64,000 nucleotides of DNA, taken from Bdellovibrionales bacterium. GTDB lineage: Bacteria; Bdellovibrionota; Bdellovibrionia; Bdellovibrionales; Bdellovibrionaceae. The DNA lies in the NCBI GenBank assembly GCA_016713585.1, contig JADJOV010000027.1, positions 391,430 through 455,429 of the forward strand, given 5' to 3'. The notes beneath the pieces were generated by a model that was not told the DNA's origin, did no database searches, and saw only the letters and a list, made by a program, of their open reading frames with translations. Made by a program: the position numbers and the translations under genes. Positions 37,459 to 47,353 of the stretch are shown here, piece by piece. The number at the start of each line of letters is the position of its first letter. Positions within the stretch are counted from its first letter, which is position 1.

Positions 37459-39791
37459 AAAATCAATAATTGGACTGCCGTCGGCATTCCGTTCTTTAAC
37501 ATCAAACTTTCTCGATTTTGATTCAGGTCTTCTTTTTCAATGAAATCGGCAGTTTCATTTTTACCCAAAATCCTTGCGTGGTCGACATCTGTAAGCCCTA
37601 GATCATCTTTATAGTTTAGATCAAGTTTAGGGTTTGCTACCAGCCATTCAACAACAGCATTTTGGTCCATGTGGATAGCTCTATGAAGGGTGGAAAACCC
37701 ACCTTCGTCTCGTGTGTTAATATCAAACAGCTTAAGCGCCACGAAAGCTTCAAGAGTTTTGATGTCACTTTTAGCCACAGCATCAGACCACTTATCTGTT
37801 AAGCTATCAGCAAATTTCTTTCTGCGTTTATCCGAAGATTTTGACCATTGTCTGATTTCAGATGAAACTTGAGTTCTTTCAGTTTCATCAAAGTTTTTAA
37901 AATCAAGGCTTAGCTCGTTTTGATTTTGCTCGCTCTTCAATAGAAGAGCTTCGAATGCCGCTTGTTTGCGAATATTAAATGGGAGATCTTGTCTTTCAAG
38001 AATTTTCCCTAAATCTTTTTCGAATTCTTTCACCGAAAAAAGACCCAGTTTTTCTAGCTGCGATACAACTTGACCACTGGTCACATATTTCAAAACATCA
38101 CTTGGGTCTTGAGAATTTTTTAGATTTAATAAATCTTGAATAAGTTTATTTTTATCTAGATCCTTATTTGCAACGAAGTTCTTATATTCACGCCCTGGTC
38201 TAATTTCAGTATCCGCATCGATCGCTGTTGGTTCGTAAATCTTCACAGCCAATTTATTATAAGCTCTCGAATAGGTGTTTTTAAAATCATACTGATTTGG
38301 ATGTGGAACAAATGTTGTGAGCTTTTGAGAAAGCTTCGGCACGATCTCATTTGCAACGAAATGCCTTGTTGTGTCCATATTCGACATGCCGTTGTTGTCG
38401 CCGACATCTTCAGGGACACCAAGCTTATAGCCTCTGTCAGCAAGGCTCATGGATACTGCTTGAAGAAAGCTTGGGATTTGTTGATTTGGTACATTCTGAA
38501 GCTTGTCAATAAAGGCAACTTTTTCCATTTGTCCTGTTGCTGGATTCTTAGCCTCTCCTAAAACCACAGTAACGTGACCACTTGAATTGAAGTTGCTGTC
38601 AGTCATCGTAAAATAGTTATAATTTGGATCAAGGGCTTTACTGAAATAAGTTCTTGTTGAACAGTCAGATCCACCTAGGCACGAACGAAATGGTGACTCT
38701 TGAATTGAAAGGCTTCTTACACGAACTGTTTCTGTAGGTTTCGTTGTAAATCGTCCCGCCAAAACCTCTTGCTCAATTCGCTGAATACTTTGGTTCGGAT
38801 TTTCATTCTTTGACAGACCTGTTGGAAACTCAATTTTCAAACTCGCCTGAAGCTCTGGAAAATGCCACTGCTTTTCGCCAGTCAGTTCCATCGCCATTGC
38901 ATCTCGTTCATCCAAAATTTTTTTAAGGCCTTCGATTCGATCCAAAGCATTTTTACTTTTCAATAATACTTGCGTCGCTTGATTGCCAAAGCCAACAGTG
39001 TGGACGAGGTCTACCATCGCTTGACGAATCGCTTGAGTATTGCGGCCCTTTTTATCCATCCATTCTTGAATATATTTTAAAGTTGTAAAGAGGGCCTTGG
39101 CTTTCTTTTGATAATCTTCTTTATCGTTTTTAAGATCCGCGAGCAGTTCGCGGTTGGCTTTTGAGATCATGCGGTTTAGATATGTTTCAAATCTTTTTTT
39201 AACTGTAGATTCAAATGTGGACTTTGCAGTCCTGTAAGCTTCTTTATCTGATGCTAGCGAATCTTTACCTAACTTGCTTTGCATTTGCTTTATTGCATCT
39301 GGCATCTCTGCATCTTGATAATCTAAAATTTTCTTCCAAAATCCAAGATTGGCTTCAATTTGCAATAAATTATTACGCACTTCGCCCGCTGTTTGAATTT
39401 GCGATTTTAAGTGTTTAGCCAAAGACTCAGGCGTTTCGTAGACTTTTTCGACCGTTGAAATTTCAAACTCACGAAAGTTGGGCTTTTGAAGCTCTGGGTG
39501 TTTCTTTTGAATGTCTGTAACAGATTTCAAAGTCTCATTATTAACGGAAGTATTCGGATCACCAAAATAGATTTTTCGATAAACATCAAATAAGTCGGCT
39601 TGACCTGGTTGGAGCAACATACCTTCAGTCATCGCCTGACCAAAGGTCTTAAGATCTCGAACTTCAACTTGCTTAGGAGCTTCGCTAAAAATCTGCGCGC
39701 AAGTAAGAGCTGCATTGGCCGCTCCCGCATGGAAAATAATTTGAAAAAATAAAAGAAGAACTAAGGTAGAAAGTTTCAATGATGTTTTCAT
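37455..39791 (-). CDS. large exported protein with C-terminal ankyrin repeats, probably the N-terminal part of the DGR target
   Basis: 778 residues. Signal peptide (STLVLLLFFQIIFHAGAANA), then a long helical region, a Cys-containing central domain (FRSCLGGSDCSTRTYFSKAL; SSGHVTVVLGEAKNP) of unrecognised family, and two to three ankyrin repeats (EGGFSTLHRAIHMDQNAVVE; DDLGLTDVDHARILGKNE). The last 20 codons (LNQNRESLMLKNGMP...) look frameshifted. Adding one base at the GG at 37526-37527 (plus strand) continues as ESKSRKFDVKERNADGSPII and straight into the FGE/VR domain, giving a protein of about 1020 residues. It begins 3 bases after the AAA+ gene's stop. Confidence 0.75.
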   Translation of the reverse strand: MKTSLKLSTLVLLLFFQIIFHAGAANAALTCAQIFSEAPKQVEVRDLKTFGQAMTEGMLLQPGQADLFDVYRKIYFGDPNTSVNNETLKSVTDIQKKHPELQKPNFREFEISTVEKVYETPESLAKHLKSQIQTAGEVRNNLLQIEANLGFWKKILDYQDAEMPDAIKQMQSKLGKDSLASDKEAYRTAKSTFESTVKKRFETYLNRMISKANRELLADLKNDKEDYQKKAKALFTTLKYIQEWMDKKGRNTQAIRQAMVDLVHTVGFGNQATQVLLKSKNALDRIEGLKKILDERDAMAMELTGEKQWHFPELQASLKIEFPTGLSKNENPNQSIQRIEQEVLAGRFTTKPTETVRVRSLSIQESPFRSCLGGSDCSTRTYFSKALDPNYNYFTMTDSNFNSSGHVTVVLGEAKNPATGQMEKVAFIDKLQNVPNQQIPSFLQAVSMSLADRGYKLGVPEDVGDNNGMSNMDTTRHFVANEIVPKLSQKLTTFVPHPNQYDFKNTYSRAYNKLAVKIYEPTAIDADTEIRPGREYKNFVANKDLDKNKLIQDLLNLKNSQDPSDVLKYVTSGQVVSQLEKLGLFSVKEFEKDLGKILERQDLPFNIRKQAAFEALLLKSEQNQNELSLDFKNFDETERTQVSSEIRQWSKSSDKRRKKFADSLTDKWSDAVAKSDIKTLEAFVALKLFDINTRDEGGFSTLHRAIHMDQNAVVEWLVANPKLDLNYKDDLGLTDVDHARILGKNETADFIEKEDLNQNRESLMLKNGMPTAVQLLIL

Positions 39792-39794
39792 CGG

Positions 39795-42700
39795 TTAGTT
39801 CCCTCCACCAAATATTTCTGAACATCGAAGTGCCCCACCAGTTCGCATTTTGATCTGGCGGTCTCGGATGTCGTGATTACTTCGAACTTTTGATGACATC
39901 TCGGCTTCTTTTTTAAAGCGGGTTTTCATAACTTCCGCCTCGATAGCCGATAGCTTCTGGCCTTTGTAGTATTTCGCAAGCACGTCAAACTCTTCGCCCG
40001 TAAGACTTTGCTTTTTTACAAGCTGTGCCGTTAGGAAACGAACAAGTCCTTGGTTATCATTCAAAAAGGTCTTGGCCTTTTCTTGAGCTTCAGTAATTTC
40101 TTGCATGACGATTTGTTCAAAAAGCTCTTTCTTTTTCTCGCTGCCGACAAGATTACCGTCTTTATCAAGATTTGTTCCCCAGAGTTCAGATTTCAAACCA
40201 GCTTCGACGTAATATTTGCCGATCAACTTCTTCATTTTTTCAAAATCAGAACCCCATCCTGTATCAGATGTAAAGCCTGCGACTTCTTGAGAAACCCGAC
40301 CAGCAACAATCCGAACAAGAGACTCTTTTAATTCAGCAACACCTGAGCTTTGCTTATTAACTGAGTCATATGCGGCATAGCCTAAATATTTTTGACCATC
40401 GCCCGCAGATCCTGACTTGATTGTCACAAATCGAAGCTTTTGGCCGGAAACTTCAGGCCTGTTCAAAATCGCATGACCGATTTCATGAAATGATACTTTA
40501 ATAAGCTCTTTAGGATTCGGTCTGGTTACATCTTCTTGTTTTTCAAGCAGATCATTCGTGAGCCGTGCTAGAACTGCCCCTGCATTGGCCTTGTCGTGAA
40601 CGAGAACCTCGACATAAAATTCTTCTTTCAAATTTTTAATGGCATAGTGTTTTTTAGCTCTTAAATCTGTCAGTTTAATTTCAACAGATCTTGTAGAGGC
40701 ATTGTCTTCAGTCGTTCCGCTTTCTAAAATAGCAGAAGTAATCAGCCCTTGAATTTCACTCTCGAACTTATTTCTTAAAGACCGTCCGCCTTGGTCGTGA
40801 TTAAAGAAGACTTCAGTTGTCGTTTTCAGAACCTGATCTGGAAGTGAAACTTCAAGGCCTGGGAATTGTTTTTTTAAATTCTTAAATCCGCCTTCTAGCG
40901 TTTTTCTGGCGATTTGTGTCTTTGATTTATCTAAAAGTGGCTTTGTGTGAACAACGAGTTGAGCGCGACCCAAGATAGCCTCTGGAAATCCACGACGGCG
41001 AAGTTCACTTCTTACATTGGCTTCAGATTTGATTTTGTTATAAATCGCTTCACGCATATCATCACCTGATATACCAAAATAAAGGTCCTGAAGATCATTT
41101 CCTGTCATCCAGATAACGATTTTATCTAAATTATATTTGCGCCCTGTATTCGGTGAAACCCAAAATCCCTCTTCCATAATGTTATAAAATTTGTAAAGGA
41201 TCTGCTCTCGCTCCTGTGGGTTTTTACCACCAGCATTTGAGATTTCATCTAAAATAAGAATCCCGCCATCCTTGATTTGCAGAAGTGCTTTTTCAAAAAG
41301 TCCCATCTGATCAGACTTTACATACTGAGGATTGGCTCCGAAAATCTTTGTCAGATCTTCCTGACGTGAAATATCACCCATTGCGATGATTTGTGCCTTT
41401 GAGCTTGAACCATAAAGCTCTTTTGCTAAAACTTTGGGAGTCTCTGTTTTCCCTGTCCCTGTGGAGCCAACTGCCACAACAGTCATTGGCTTTCCGGTTG
41501 GAATGACTTTCCAATTTCTGATAGCATTGATGGATTTCGTCACAAGCTCTTCTTGTCCGAAAATTTCTTGATTCACTCTTGATTCGAGAGTTTTTAAGTC
41601 CTTCATATCTTCAGCGGAAAGGCTCTGACCATTGCCCTTAAAACTATGATTTTGAAGCTCAATAGTCTTGGTAGGAGTTTGAACTAAAAATCCCCAGTTT
41701 CTTTTAGCTCCGTTTTTAACAAGACCTACTTTGATTTCCTTTTCGGACGCAACTTGAGTGATTTCTCCAAAAAAACGCTCTACCGCGCGAGAAAGATCCC
41801 TGACTCCGTCTTCTTTATTGTAGGTTTGCTCAGTAATATATTTAATGGCTTCATCAGATATCGAAATGCCGATTCCATTTCGCTCTTTAAAAGTTTTCTG
41901 ACGCTTTGATATTTCAAGTTTTGCAACTTTTATTGCCGTATCTAAACTCAACGGATTCGCGACAAGGTATGTCCCGATCCGATTAACGATTTCACGCGGA
42001 AGTTTGTAGTTGCTGTCGGCTTCAGTGGGTTGAGTAAATAAATCTTTCAAATCTTTTTGAGAAAACGAGTCTACTCGTCTTTTGACTTCTTCATCGGACC
42101 AATTAGCGTAACCCTCTGGGAAAATTTGATTCACGCCATGATTGGTTGTAGCCACAATCAAAAGGTTCGGCACTTTAACTCTTTTACCGTTTCCTTGCGT
42201 GACCTCACCGTTATCAAAAAGATTCATTGCAAGTTCTTTAAGAGTTTCAGGATGCATTTTCTCGATTTCATCAATCAATAAAACGCCGCCGTAGCGACCT
42301 TTGCCTGGATTTTTCATAAATTCAATAAGGCTTCCAACAGTATCTTTGTAGCCAATAGTTCCTGGTCTTGGTCCTAAAAGGCCAGACAGCGAAGTGCTTC
42401 GATCAGAAAATGCTGCACCATCAATTTTGAAAAATCTGTGCTTTCCACCAAATAAAACTTCGGCCATACTTTCGGCTAAATAGGTTTTTCCAACGCCCGT
42501 TGGACCCATGAGAGCCACACCTTGCGGTTTATCTCCAGATGACAGCAAAAGATTTCGGTACAAGGATAATGTTGTATCAACCATTTTATCTTGTCCGAGG
42601 ATCGAAGATTTCAATTCATCTTTCCGGGCCTTTACGAATCGATTGATCTCACTCAAATTCTGAGGGTCAGCTGGAATTTTAGTTCTGCGTTTTACAAAGG

Positions 42701-43619
42701 AGAAGAAATCTGTTGCTGAAACACTTTTTTGATTTCTTTCATGGGCTTCGATAGCCAAATCAACCATCACCTTGATCGGGCCATCGGGGCGAGCGACATC
42801 AGGTAAAACTTTTTTGTAGTGCTTTACGATTTTTTCTACAATTTCGTCATCAAGCTTTACGTCATATCTTTTTTCAACAACTTCACGCCAAGAAAGCTTG
42901 ATGATTTCAATTGTTCGGCTTTCCGTGAATTCAGCAACGCCGATGGGAGCAAAGCGTCTCATCATCGCTTCATCAGATCCAAAGGCAAGTTGAAATTCTC
43001 TTTCCGTTGTTGCGCCAATCAAGCGAATTCCGTTTTCATTAGCTGCATCCATCGAAGTCTTAAGGACATTCCACATATCACTATCGACACTATGGATTTC
43101 ATCAATAAATAAAATCACAGGCTTTCTTAGCTGAGCTTCAAGTTGTTTGACCGTTTCAACCAAAACTAAAGCCGCATCTTCGGGCTTCTTCCCAAGTCCT
43201 TTAATGCTGGCGGCCTCAAGCTGTATGATTTCGGCAGTTGCGATTTCTTGACTAAATACTTTTCCAGTCGGAATTTGACCTTGAGCAATCATCTGGGCGA
43301 TTTTTTCAACGACCGCTGTTTTTCCAACTCCAGCCTCACCCAGAAGAACTGGGTTTTTACCTTTAATTCGAATCAGAGTATTGATGGCTTGCTGCGCTTC
43401 TTCGGTTCGATCTGCAATGGGTTGAAATTGGCCAGCGGCTAATTTTTTTCGAACATCATCAGTAAGTAGGCGTGGATTCAGTGAAAGAATCAACTGCCCA
43501 GGCTTAGATTGGGTAAGGGCCTCTCGCAGTTGAGCCTGAACCGTTAAAGAACTAAACAACGTGGCCATCATGGTGACGATTACAGCGAGCATGTGTCTAG
43601 TTTTTTGACATATAAACAT
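39795..43619 (-). CDS. triple-AAA+ Clp-like ATPase fused to an FtsH-like M41 metallopeptidase, with signal peptide
   Basis: 1274 residues from the ATG at 43619, preceded by GGGAGA. N-terminus MFICQKTRHMLAVIVTMMAT ending TVQAQ looks like a signal peptide or anchor. Module 1: GEAGVGKT (94-101), FIDEIHSV. Module 2: GPTGVGKT (372-379), LLIDEIEKMHP, ClpB-like. Module 3: GSTGTGKT (718-725), LILDEISNAG. C-terminal M41-like domain: HEIGH (1045-1049) and TSDTGWGSDFEKMKKLIGKY, which matches the FtsH third-ligand Asp region. I know no described family with this architecture. A longer start at 43676 is possible. Immediately upstream of the DGR target. Confidence 0.85.
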   Translation of the reverse strand: MFICQKTRHMLAVIVTMMATLFSSLTVQAQLREALTQSKPGQLILSLNPRLLTDDVRKKLAAGQFQPIADRTEEAQQAINTLIRIKGKNPVLLGEAGVGKTAVVEKIAQMIAQGQIPTGKVFSQEIATAEIIQLEAASIKGLGKKPEDAALVLVETVKQLEAQLRKPVILFIDEIHSVDSDMWNVLKTSMDAANENGIRLIGATTEREFQLAFGSDEAMMRRFAPIGVAEFTESRTIEIIKLSWREVVEKRYDVKLDDEIVEKIVKHYKKVLPDVARPDGPIKVMVDLAIEAHERNQKSVSATDFFSFVKRRTKIPADPQNLSEINRFVKARKDELKSSILGQDKMVDTTLSLYRNLLLSSGDKPQGVALMGPTGVGKTYLAESMAEVLFGGKHRFFKIDGAAFSDRSTSLSGLLGPRPGTIGYKDTVGSLIEFMKNPGKGRYGGVLLIDEIEKMHPETLKELAMNLFDNGEVTQGNGKRVKVPNLLIVATTNHGVNQIFPEGYANWSDEEVKRRVDSFSQKDLKDLFTQPTEADSNYKLPREIVNRIGTYLVANPLSLDTAIKVAKLEISKRQKTFKERNGIGISISDEAIKYITEQTYNKEDGVRDLSRAVERFFGEITQVASEKEIKVGLVKNGAKRNWGFLVQTPTKTIELQNHSFKGNGQSLSAEDMKDLKTLESRVNQEIFGQEELVTKSINAIRNWKVIPTGKPMTVVAVGSTGTGKTETPKVLAKELYGSSSKAQIIAMGDISRQEDLTKIFGANPQYVKSDQMGLFEKALLQIKDGGILILDEISNAGGKNPQEREQILYKFYNIMEEGFWVSPNTGRKYNLDKIVIWMTGNDLQDLYFGISGDDMREAIYNKIKSEANVRSELRRRGFPEAILGRAQLVVHTKPLLDKSKTQIARKTLEGGFKNLKKQFPGLEVSLPDQVLKTTTEVFFNHDQGGRSLRNKFESEIQGLITSAILESGTTEDNASTRSVEIKLTDLRAKKHYAIKNLKEEFYVEVLVHDKANAGAVLARLTNDLLEKQEDVTRPNPKELIKVSFHEIGHAILNRPEVSGQKLRFVTIKSGSAGDGQKYLGYAAYDSVNKQSSGVAELKESLVRIVAGRVSQEVAGFTSDTGWGSDFEKMKKLIGKYYVEAGLKSELWGTNLDKDGNLVGSEKKKELFEQIVMQEITEAQEKAKTFLNDNQGLVRFLTAQLVKKQSLTGEEFDVLAKYYKGQKLSAIEAEVMKTRFKKEAEMSSKVRSNHDIRDRQIKMRTGGALRCSEIFGGGN

Positions 43620-43870
43620 TATATTCTCCCGTTTCTCTACGAAATAAGACGAAGGCAGCCTATTCCCATAACTCACTTAGAAGTATTACAACAACGGTGC
43701 CATGATAGATTGTCGATTTTCGAAGTATTTCTGAATAGATACGGAAGACGTGTCAAAATGAGATCGATTCTTTCGTTTTTTTGAAAAACTCAGCAGGCGT
43801 AGCCTCTAATATAAGTCCTGCCACTGTTCGGTTTTGACCCGGCCACAACTGTCCGCTTTTTTAACCAGGC

Positions 43871-43890
43871 CGCCGGAGCTTTGGCGGCAA
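43871..43890 (-). terminator. GC-rich hairpin between the LanM-like and AAA+ genes
   Basis: GCCGCC/GGCGGC stem with an 8-base loop. On the minus strand it is followed by CTGGTTAAAAAAGC rather than a T-run, so termination is doubtful. It lies in the 250-base gap upstream of the AAA+ gene, where a promoter would also be expected. Confidence 0.3.
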
Positions 43891-43937
43891 AGACAACCCT
43901 ACGCCTCCAAAAATTGTGTATAACCCAATGCCATAAA

Positions 43938-45024
43938 CTACATTTTAAATGTCTGATCGCGAATGGACACAGCACCGTCACGAATAAATGCTTCTTCGGA
44001 TAATCTTAAACGGTGTTGGACACCGAAGTGTTTGATCAGAAATAGTAATCCAACGACTAGATTGTTTACAGTGGCGCGAGTGCTACAAAATTCGGATCTG
44101 GAATAGTGTGCATGTCTGTCAACATCTCTCTGAAAAATGCCAACTGAGTCTTCAGTTTGGACAACTTCTTTTTCCTTCAGCCAATACAATTTTTTATTTG
44201 CCGCAAATTTGAAGTAAAAAGGGACATCGCCACGTTTCATTTGTTCGACTTCGGATAACAAAATATTATCAGGAGGGCTCTCTAATAAATTTCTATATTC
44301 GGACGTATTGCGAATAATCACCCGCATTGGCATGTTTAAAAAATCCAAAGCGGCAAGAGCCCCATCAATTTCAACTTTTCTCTTGGAAACCAAACTAAAT
44401 AAGTCCCAATAGCCAAGAAGGATTTGTTGAACTTGAACTTGTGTCAGCTCTTCTTTTGAATTGACCAAAGCTCCGATGCCCGCAAACTCGTATCCGACGT
44501 TTTTAAACGGCAGCAATAAAGTTTCGTGCGGCAACGTCAAGGCAGTGAAAACCACTTCGGCGTCCACCGCCTGAAGATGGGTCTTCGTCATAATGAGGTT
44601 TTGCTTGTGCAAATCCCGAATGCCGAAAATATGGCAGTAAGCTATCAGAGCGCCAAAAGCGTAGAAATGTTCAAACGTCGGCGTCTGATTTTCGGTCGCC
44701 ACTTCTTTGGCATAGCCCGACCAAGTGCTTTCAACTTCAATGTCGAGATTAAAAAAGTATTCAGCGAGCGGACGATTACCGTTTTCGCCCTTCTCGTCGA
44801 ACAATGATTTTAGTGGGCTGGCTTTTCCAAAAAATAACCACTCCCAATAAACCGTGCGGGGCTTCCTATACCAAATATCGGAGCCCCGCTGCACCTTCTC
44901 AACTTGCTGTCCAAAATTGTGCTTATCGGCCAGAAACATACGACTATGTTCCTGAGCTAAATCCAGCTTCGAATGACTCAGCTTCTGCTTCAAGTGCTGC
45001 CAAGTCGATGTATACGATTTCCAT
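43938..45024 (-). CDS. LanM-dehydratase-like (DUF4135) protein, frameshift near the start
   Basis: The ATG at 45024 follows a perfect AAAAGGAGG and reads MEIVYIDLAALEAEAESFEAG, then hits a stop at 44944-44946. The frame open from 45089 continues HSRMFLADKHNFGQQVEKV to the end, so one indel near 44950 joins them (about 361 residues). The core FYAFGALIAYCHIFGIRDLH then KQNLIMTKTHLQAVDAEVVF resembles the DxH...N / D-x-E active-site region of type 2 lanthipeptide synthetases (kinase-like dehydratase). No LanC cyclase domain follows and no precursor peptide is seen. Same strand as the AAA+ gene. Confidence 0.65.
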
Positions 45025-45036
45025 ACGCCCCTCCTT

Positions 45037-45600
45037 TTAGGTTGCTTCCAAAAAACGCGCCGATTGCGAGGAAAAAATATTCTTCTCAAACCTAATATGA
45101 AAATTAGGTAGCTCGTCCTTTGAAATGGTTTTTACTTTCAATCTTTTTGATTCTTTTTTAACGTGCTCGTCATTTGCCATACCCGTTATGAGATGGCTTT
45201 CGAACATAAGCTGATACTTTTCAATCAACTCAAGGCCGGTCAGTTTTCCCTTAAGGTCGTAGTCGAAGAGGAACAGCCGCGAAGAAAAACTGTCTTTGTT
45301 GTTTTCCTGAATCCATTTTTCGAACTCAACATCAGAATAAATATGCGTGACTTTCATTTTGCTGGCATTGCTGCCGATCAAAATATTCCAAGAAAGATGA
45401 ATACACTCTTCGTCGTCAACGATCACTAGCTCTTGCCCATCGAATAAAACAATCTCGTTCGACTGCATAGTTATTTGAACGGCGGGGATTTCGATTTTAG
45501 TTTGAGTTCCCGCTCCTTGACTCCGCCCCACGGCCACCCTGCGTCCAGGAATCGTCCGACTTCCCCCGGTCGAGGATCCACGAATTAGATCAACAGCTGG
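45037..45600 (-). pseudogene. hybrid histidine kinase remnant: end of HATPase plus receiver domain
   Basis: GAGTQTKIEIPAV is the end of a HATPase domain (G-x-G-T...I-x-x-P). It is followed by a receiver domain: acidic pocket ELVIVDDEECIHLSW, phospho-Asp in FLFDYDLKGKLTGLELIE, LITGMAND and Lys in KTISKDEL. Upstream, the frame enters IS91-like copy C, so the kinase N-terminus is gone. The surviving part lies 13 bases upstream of the LanM-like gene start and may once have been its regulator. Confidence 0.65.
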
Positions 45601-45604
45601 CTGA

Positions 45605-47353
45605 GTGTTGCAACGCCCGTCCTTCTGCATGGTCGAACGTGCCCCAAAACCCTTCCAAAGCTTCAAAGAGCTCCAATACAAAAGGCATCGGCCTGATGAG
45701 TCTGTCCTTTACAAACTGATCCAGGAGAACCTTGAGACCTTTCTTGAGCGCTTCCAGCTTGAGATGGGCCATCCCTTGCCAGCCTTCGTCACCAAGGAAT
45801 TCTATGATTATCTGAACTGCGGGATTCTAGCTAATGGCTTCCTACGAGTTCAGTGTGAAAAGTGCCATCATGAAAATCTCGTGGCATTTTCCTGCAAACA
45901 CCGTGGATTCTGCCCCAGCTGTGGAGCTCGAAGAATGGTCGAGACAGCAGCCCACCTGGTTGACTATGTCCTGCCTGATCAGCCTATTCGGCAATTCGTC
46001 TTAACCTTCCCCTTTCAGCTCAGGCCCTTGCTTGCCGTCCGGCCAAAGATCATGTCCGCTTGCCTTGGAAATCAGTCATCGGGCGACGACAGCCTTTCTC
46101 CTCAAAAAAGCGGGACTCTCAAAAACCACAGGCGTCACTGGAGGCGTCACCTTGATCCAGCGATTTGGGGGCGCATGCAACGTCAATGTCCACCTCCATC
46201 AACTTCTGATCGATGGGGCTTATGAACTCAATACCGACAAGATCCCAGAGGACTTTCACAAAAGTGCACCTCCAACCATCCCAGAGCTAGAGGGCCTGGT
46301 TAAGACCATCGCCCACCGAGTTGCCAAATACCTTGAGAAAAACGGCATCATCGCAAAAGATGACGACGCCCCTCTTCAACTCAACATCCCCATGGAGGAA
46401 GGCTTTTCCCATTTGCAGGCCGCCTCGAGTTCCTACAGATTCTTGCTCGGTCCAAATAAAGGAAAAAAGGCTCTCGTGCTCAAATCTCAGGTCGACAGGG
46501 ACCACCTCGGCAAAGATGGCTTTGTTGGCAAGTACTCTGGCTTCACTCTCCACGGAGGTGTTGCCGTAGGCCCTGGGCAACGAGACAAGCTTGAAAAGAT
46601 CGCCCGATATATTGCAAGGCCCGCCATCAGTGAAGAGAGGCTCTCTGTCAACTCCAGAGGGCAAGTCATCTATAAACTCAAAACTCCCTATGACGATGGA
46701 ACCACACAAATTGTCTTTGAGCCCTTGGAGTTCATGAAAAAACTTGCGGCCCTTGTCCCTCGGCCAAGAGTTCATCTCACCAGATTTCACGGAGTCCTGG
46801 CTCCAAACTACAAGCACAGAAAACTCATCGTCCCAACCCCACCAGCCACGACTCCAAACCAAGGAGCGGTCGACCAGAGCCAAGATGACAACATTAAGAA
46901 CGACTCAACAAAGAAAAAGCGCATCACCTGGGCCCAGCTGCTCAAGCGAGTCTTCAAAATGGACATGGAAACCTGCAATGTTTGCGGCGGAAAAATGGCA
47001 GTCATCTCCGCAATCACTGATCCCGAGGTGATCCAAAAAATACTCGAACATCTGAAACTTCCCACGAGATCACCGAAAATCCACTCAAGCCGAGGACCAC
47101 CACAACACCATTGCAAGGTTCTGGAGACGACTTCCTCCAAGCCTTCCCTGATTATGATTAGACCAAGACACACGACTCATGAGCTTTCTTGGACCCCTCA
47201 GATTCGAAATCCAAGAGTCGGCGGGACTCCTATACAAAAAAACAAATCCAATGAGAAAAAATCGATATAAAATCTCATAAACAGTCCATCAATCTAAAAA
47301 GCATCATCAAAAACTCAAAAAAATTGAGCAGAATTAACTGGAAACCAACTTCC
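45605..47353 (+). mobile_element. IS91-like element copy C, with the whole transposase gene
   Basis: The only copy with the full transposase gene. The exact left end cannot be fixed; it lies between about 45560 and 45629, where the kinase remnant stops making sense. The right part breaks off at 47353 (GAAACCAACTTCC) before the common terminus and passes directly into a second partial copy. Elements of this family lack inverted repeats and move by rolling-circle replication. Confidence 0.85.
45629..47161 (+). CDS. IS91-family transposase, frameshifted (copy C)
   Basis: Rolling-circle (HUH-type) transposase. N-terminal zinc-binding domain with CEKCHHENLVAFSCKHRGFC then CPSCGARRM-type ligands, LVDYVLPDQPIRQFVLTFPF, HUH motif in NVNVHLHQLLIDG, candidate catalytic Tyr in ARYIARPAIS, and C-terminal CNVCGGKMAVISAITDPEVI. 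Two frames must be joined at about 46060, where one extra G (CTTGGAAATC) breaks CLEISHRATTAFLLKKAGL. A missing A near 47114 shifts the last codons past the native stop at 47159-47161 to 47270. Probably inactive as read. Confidence 0.85.
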
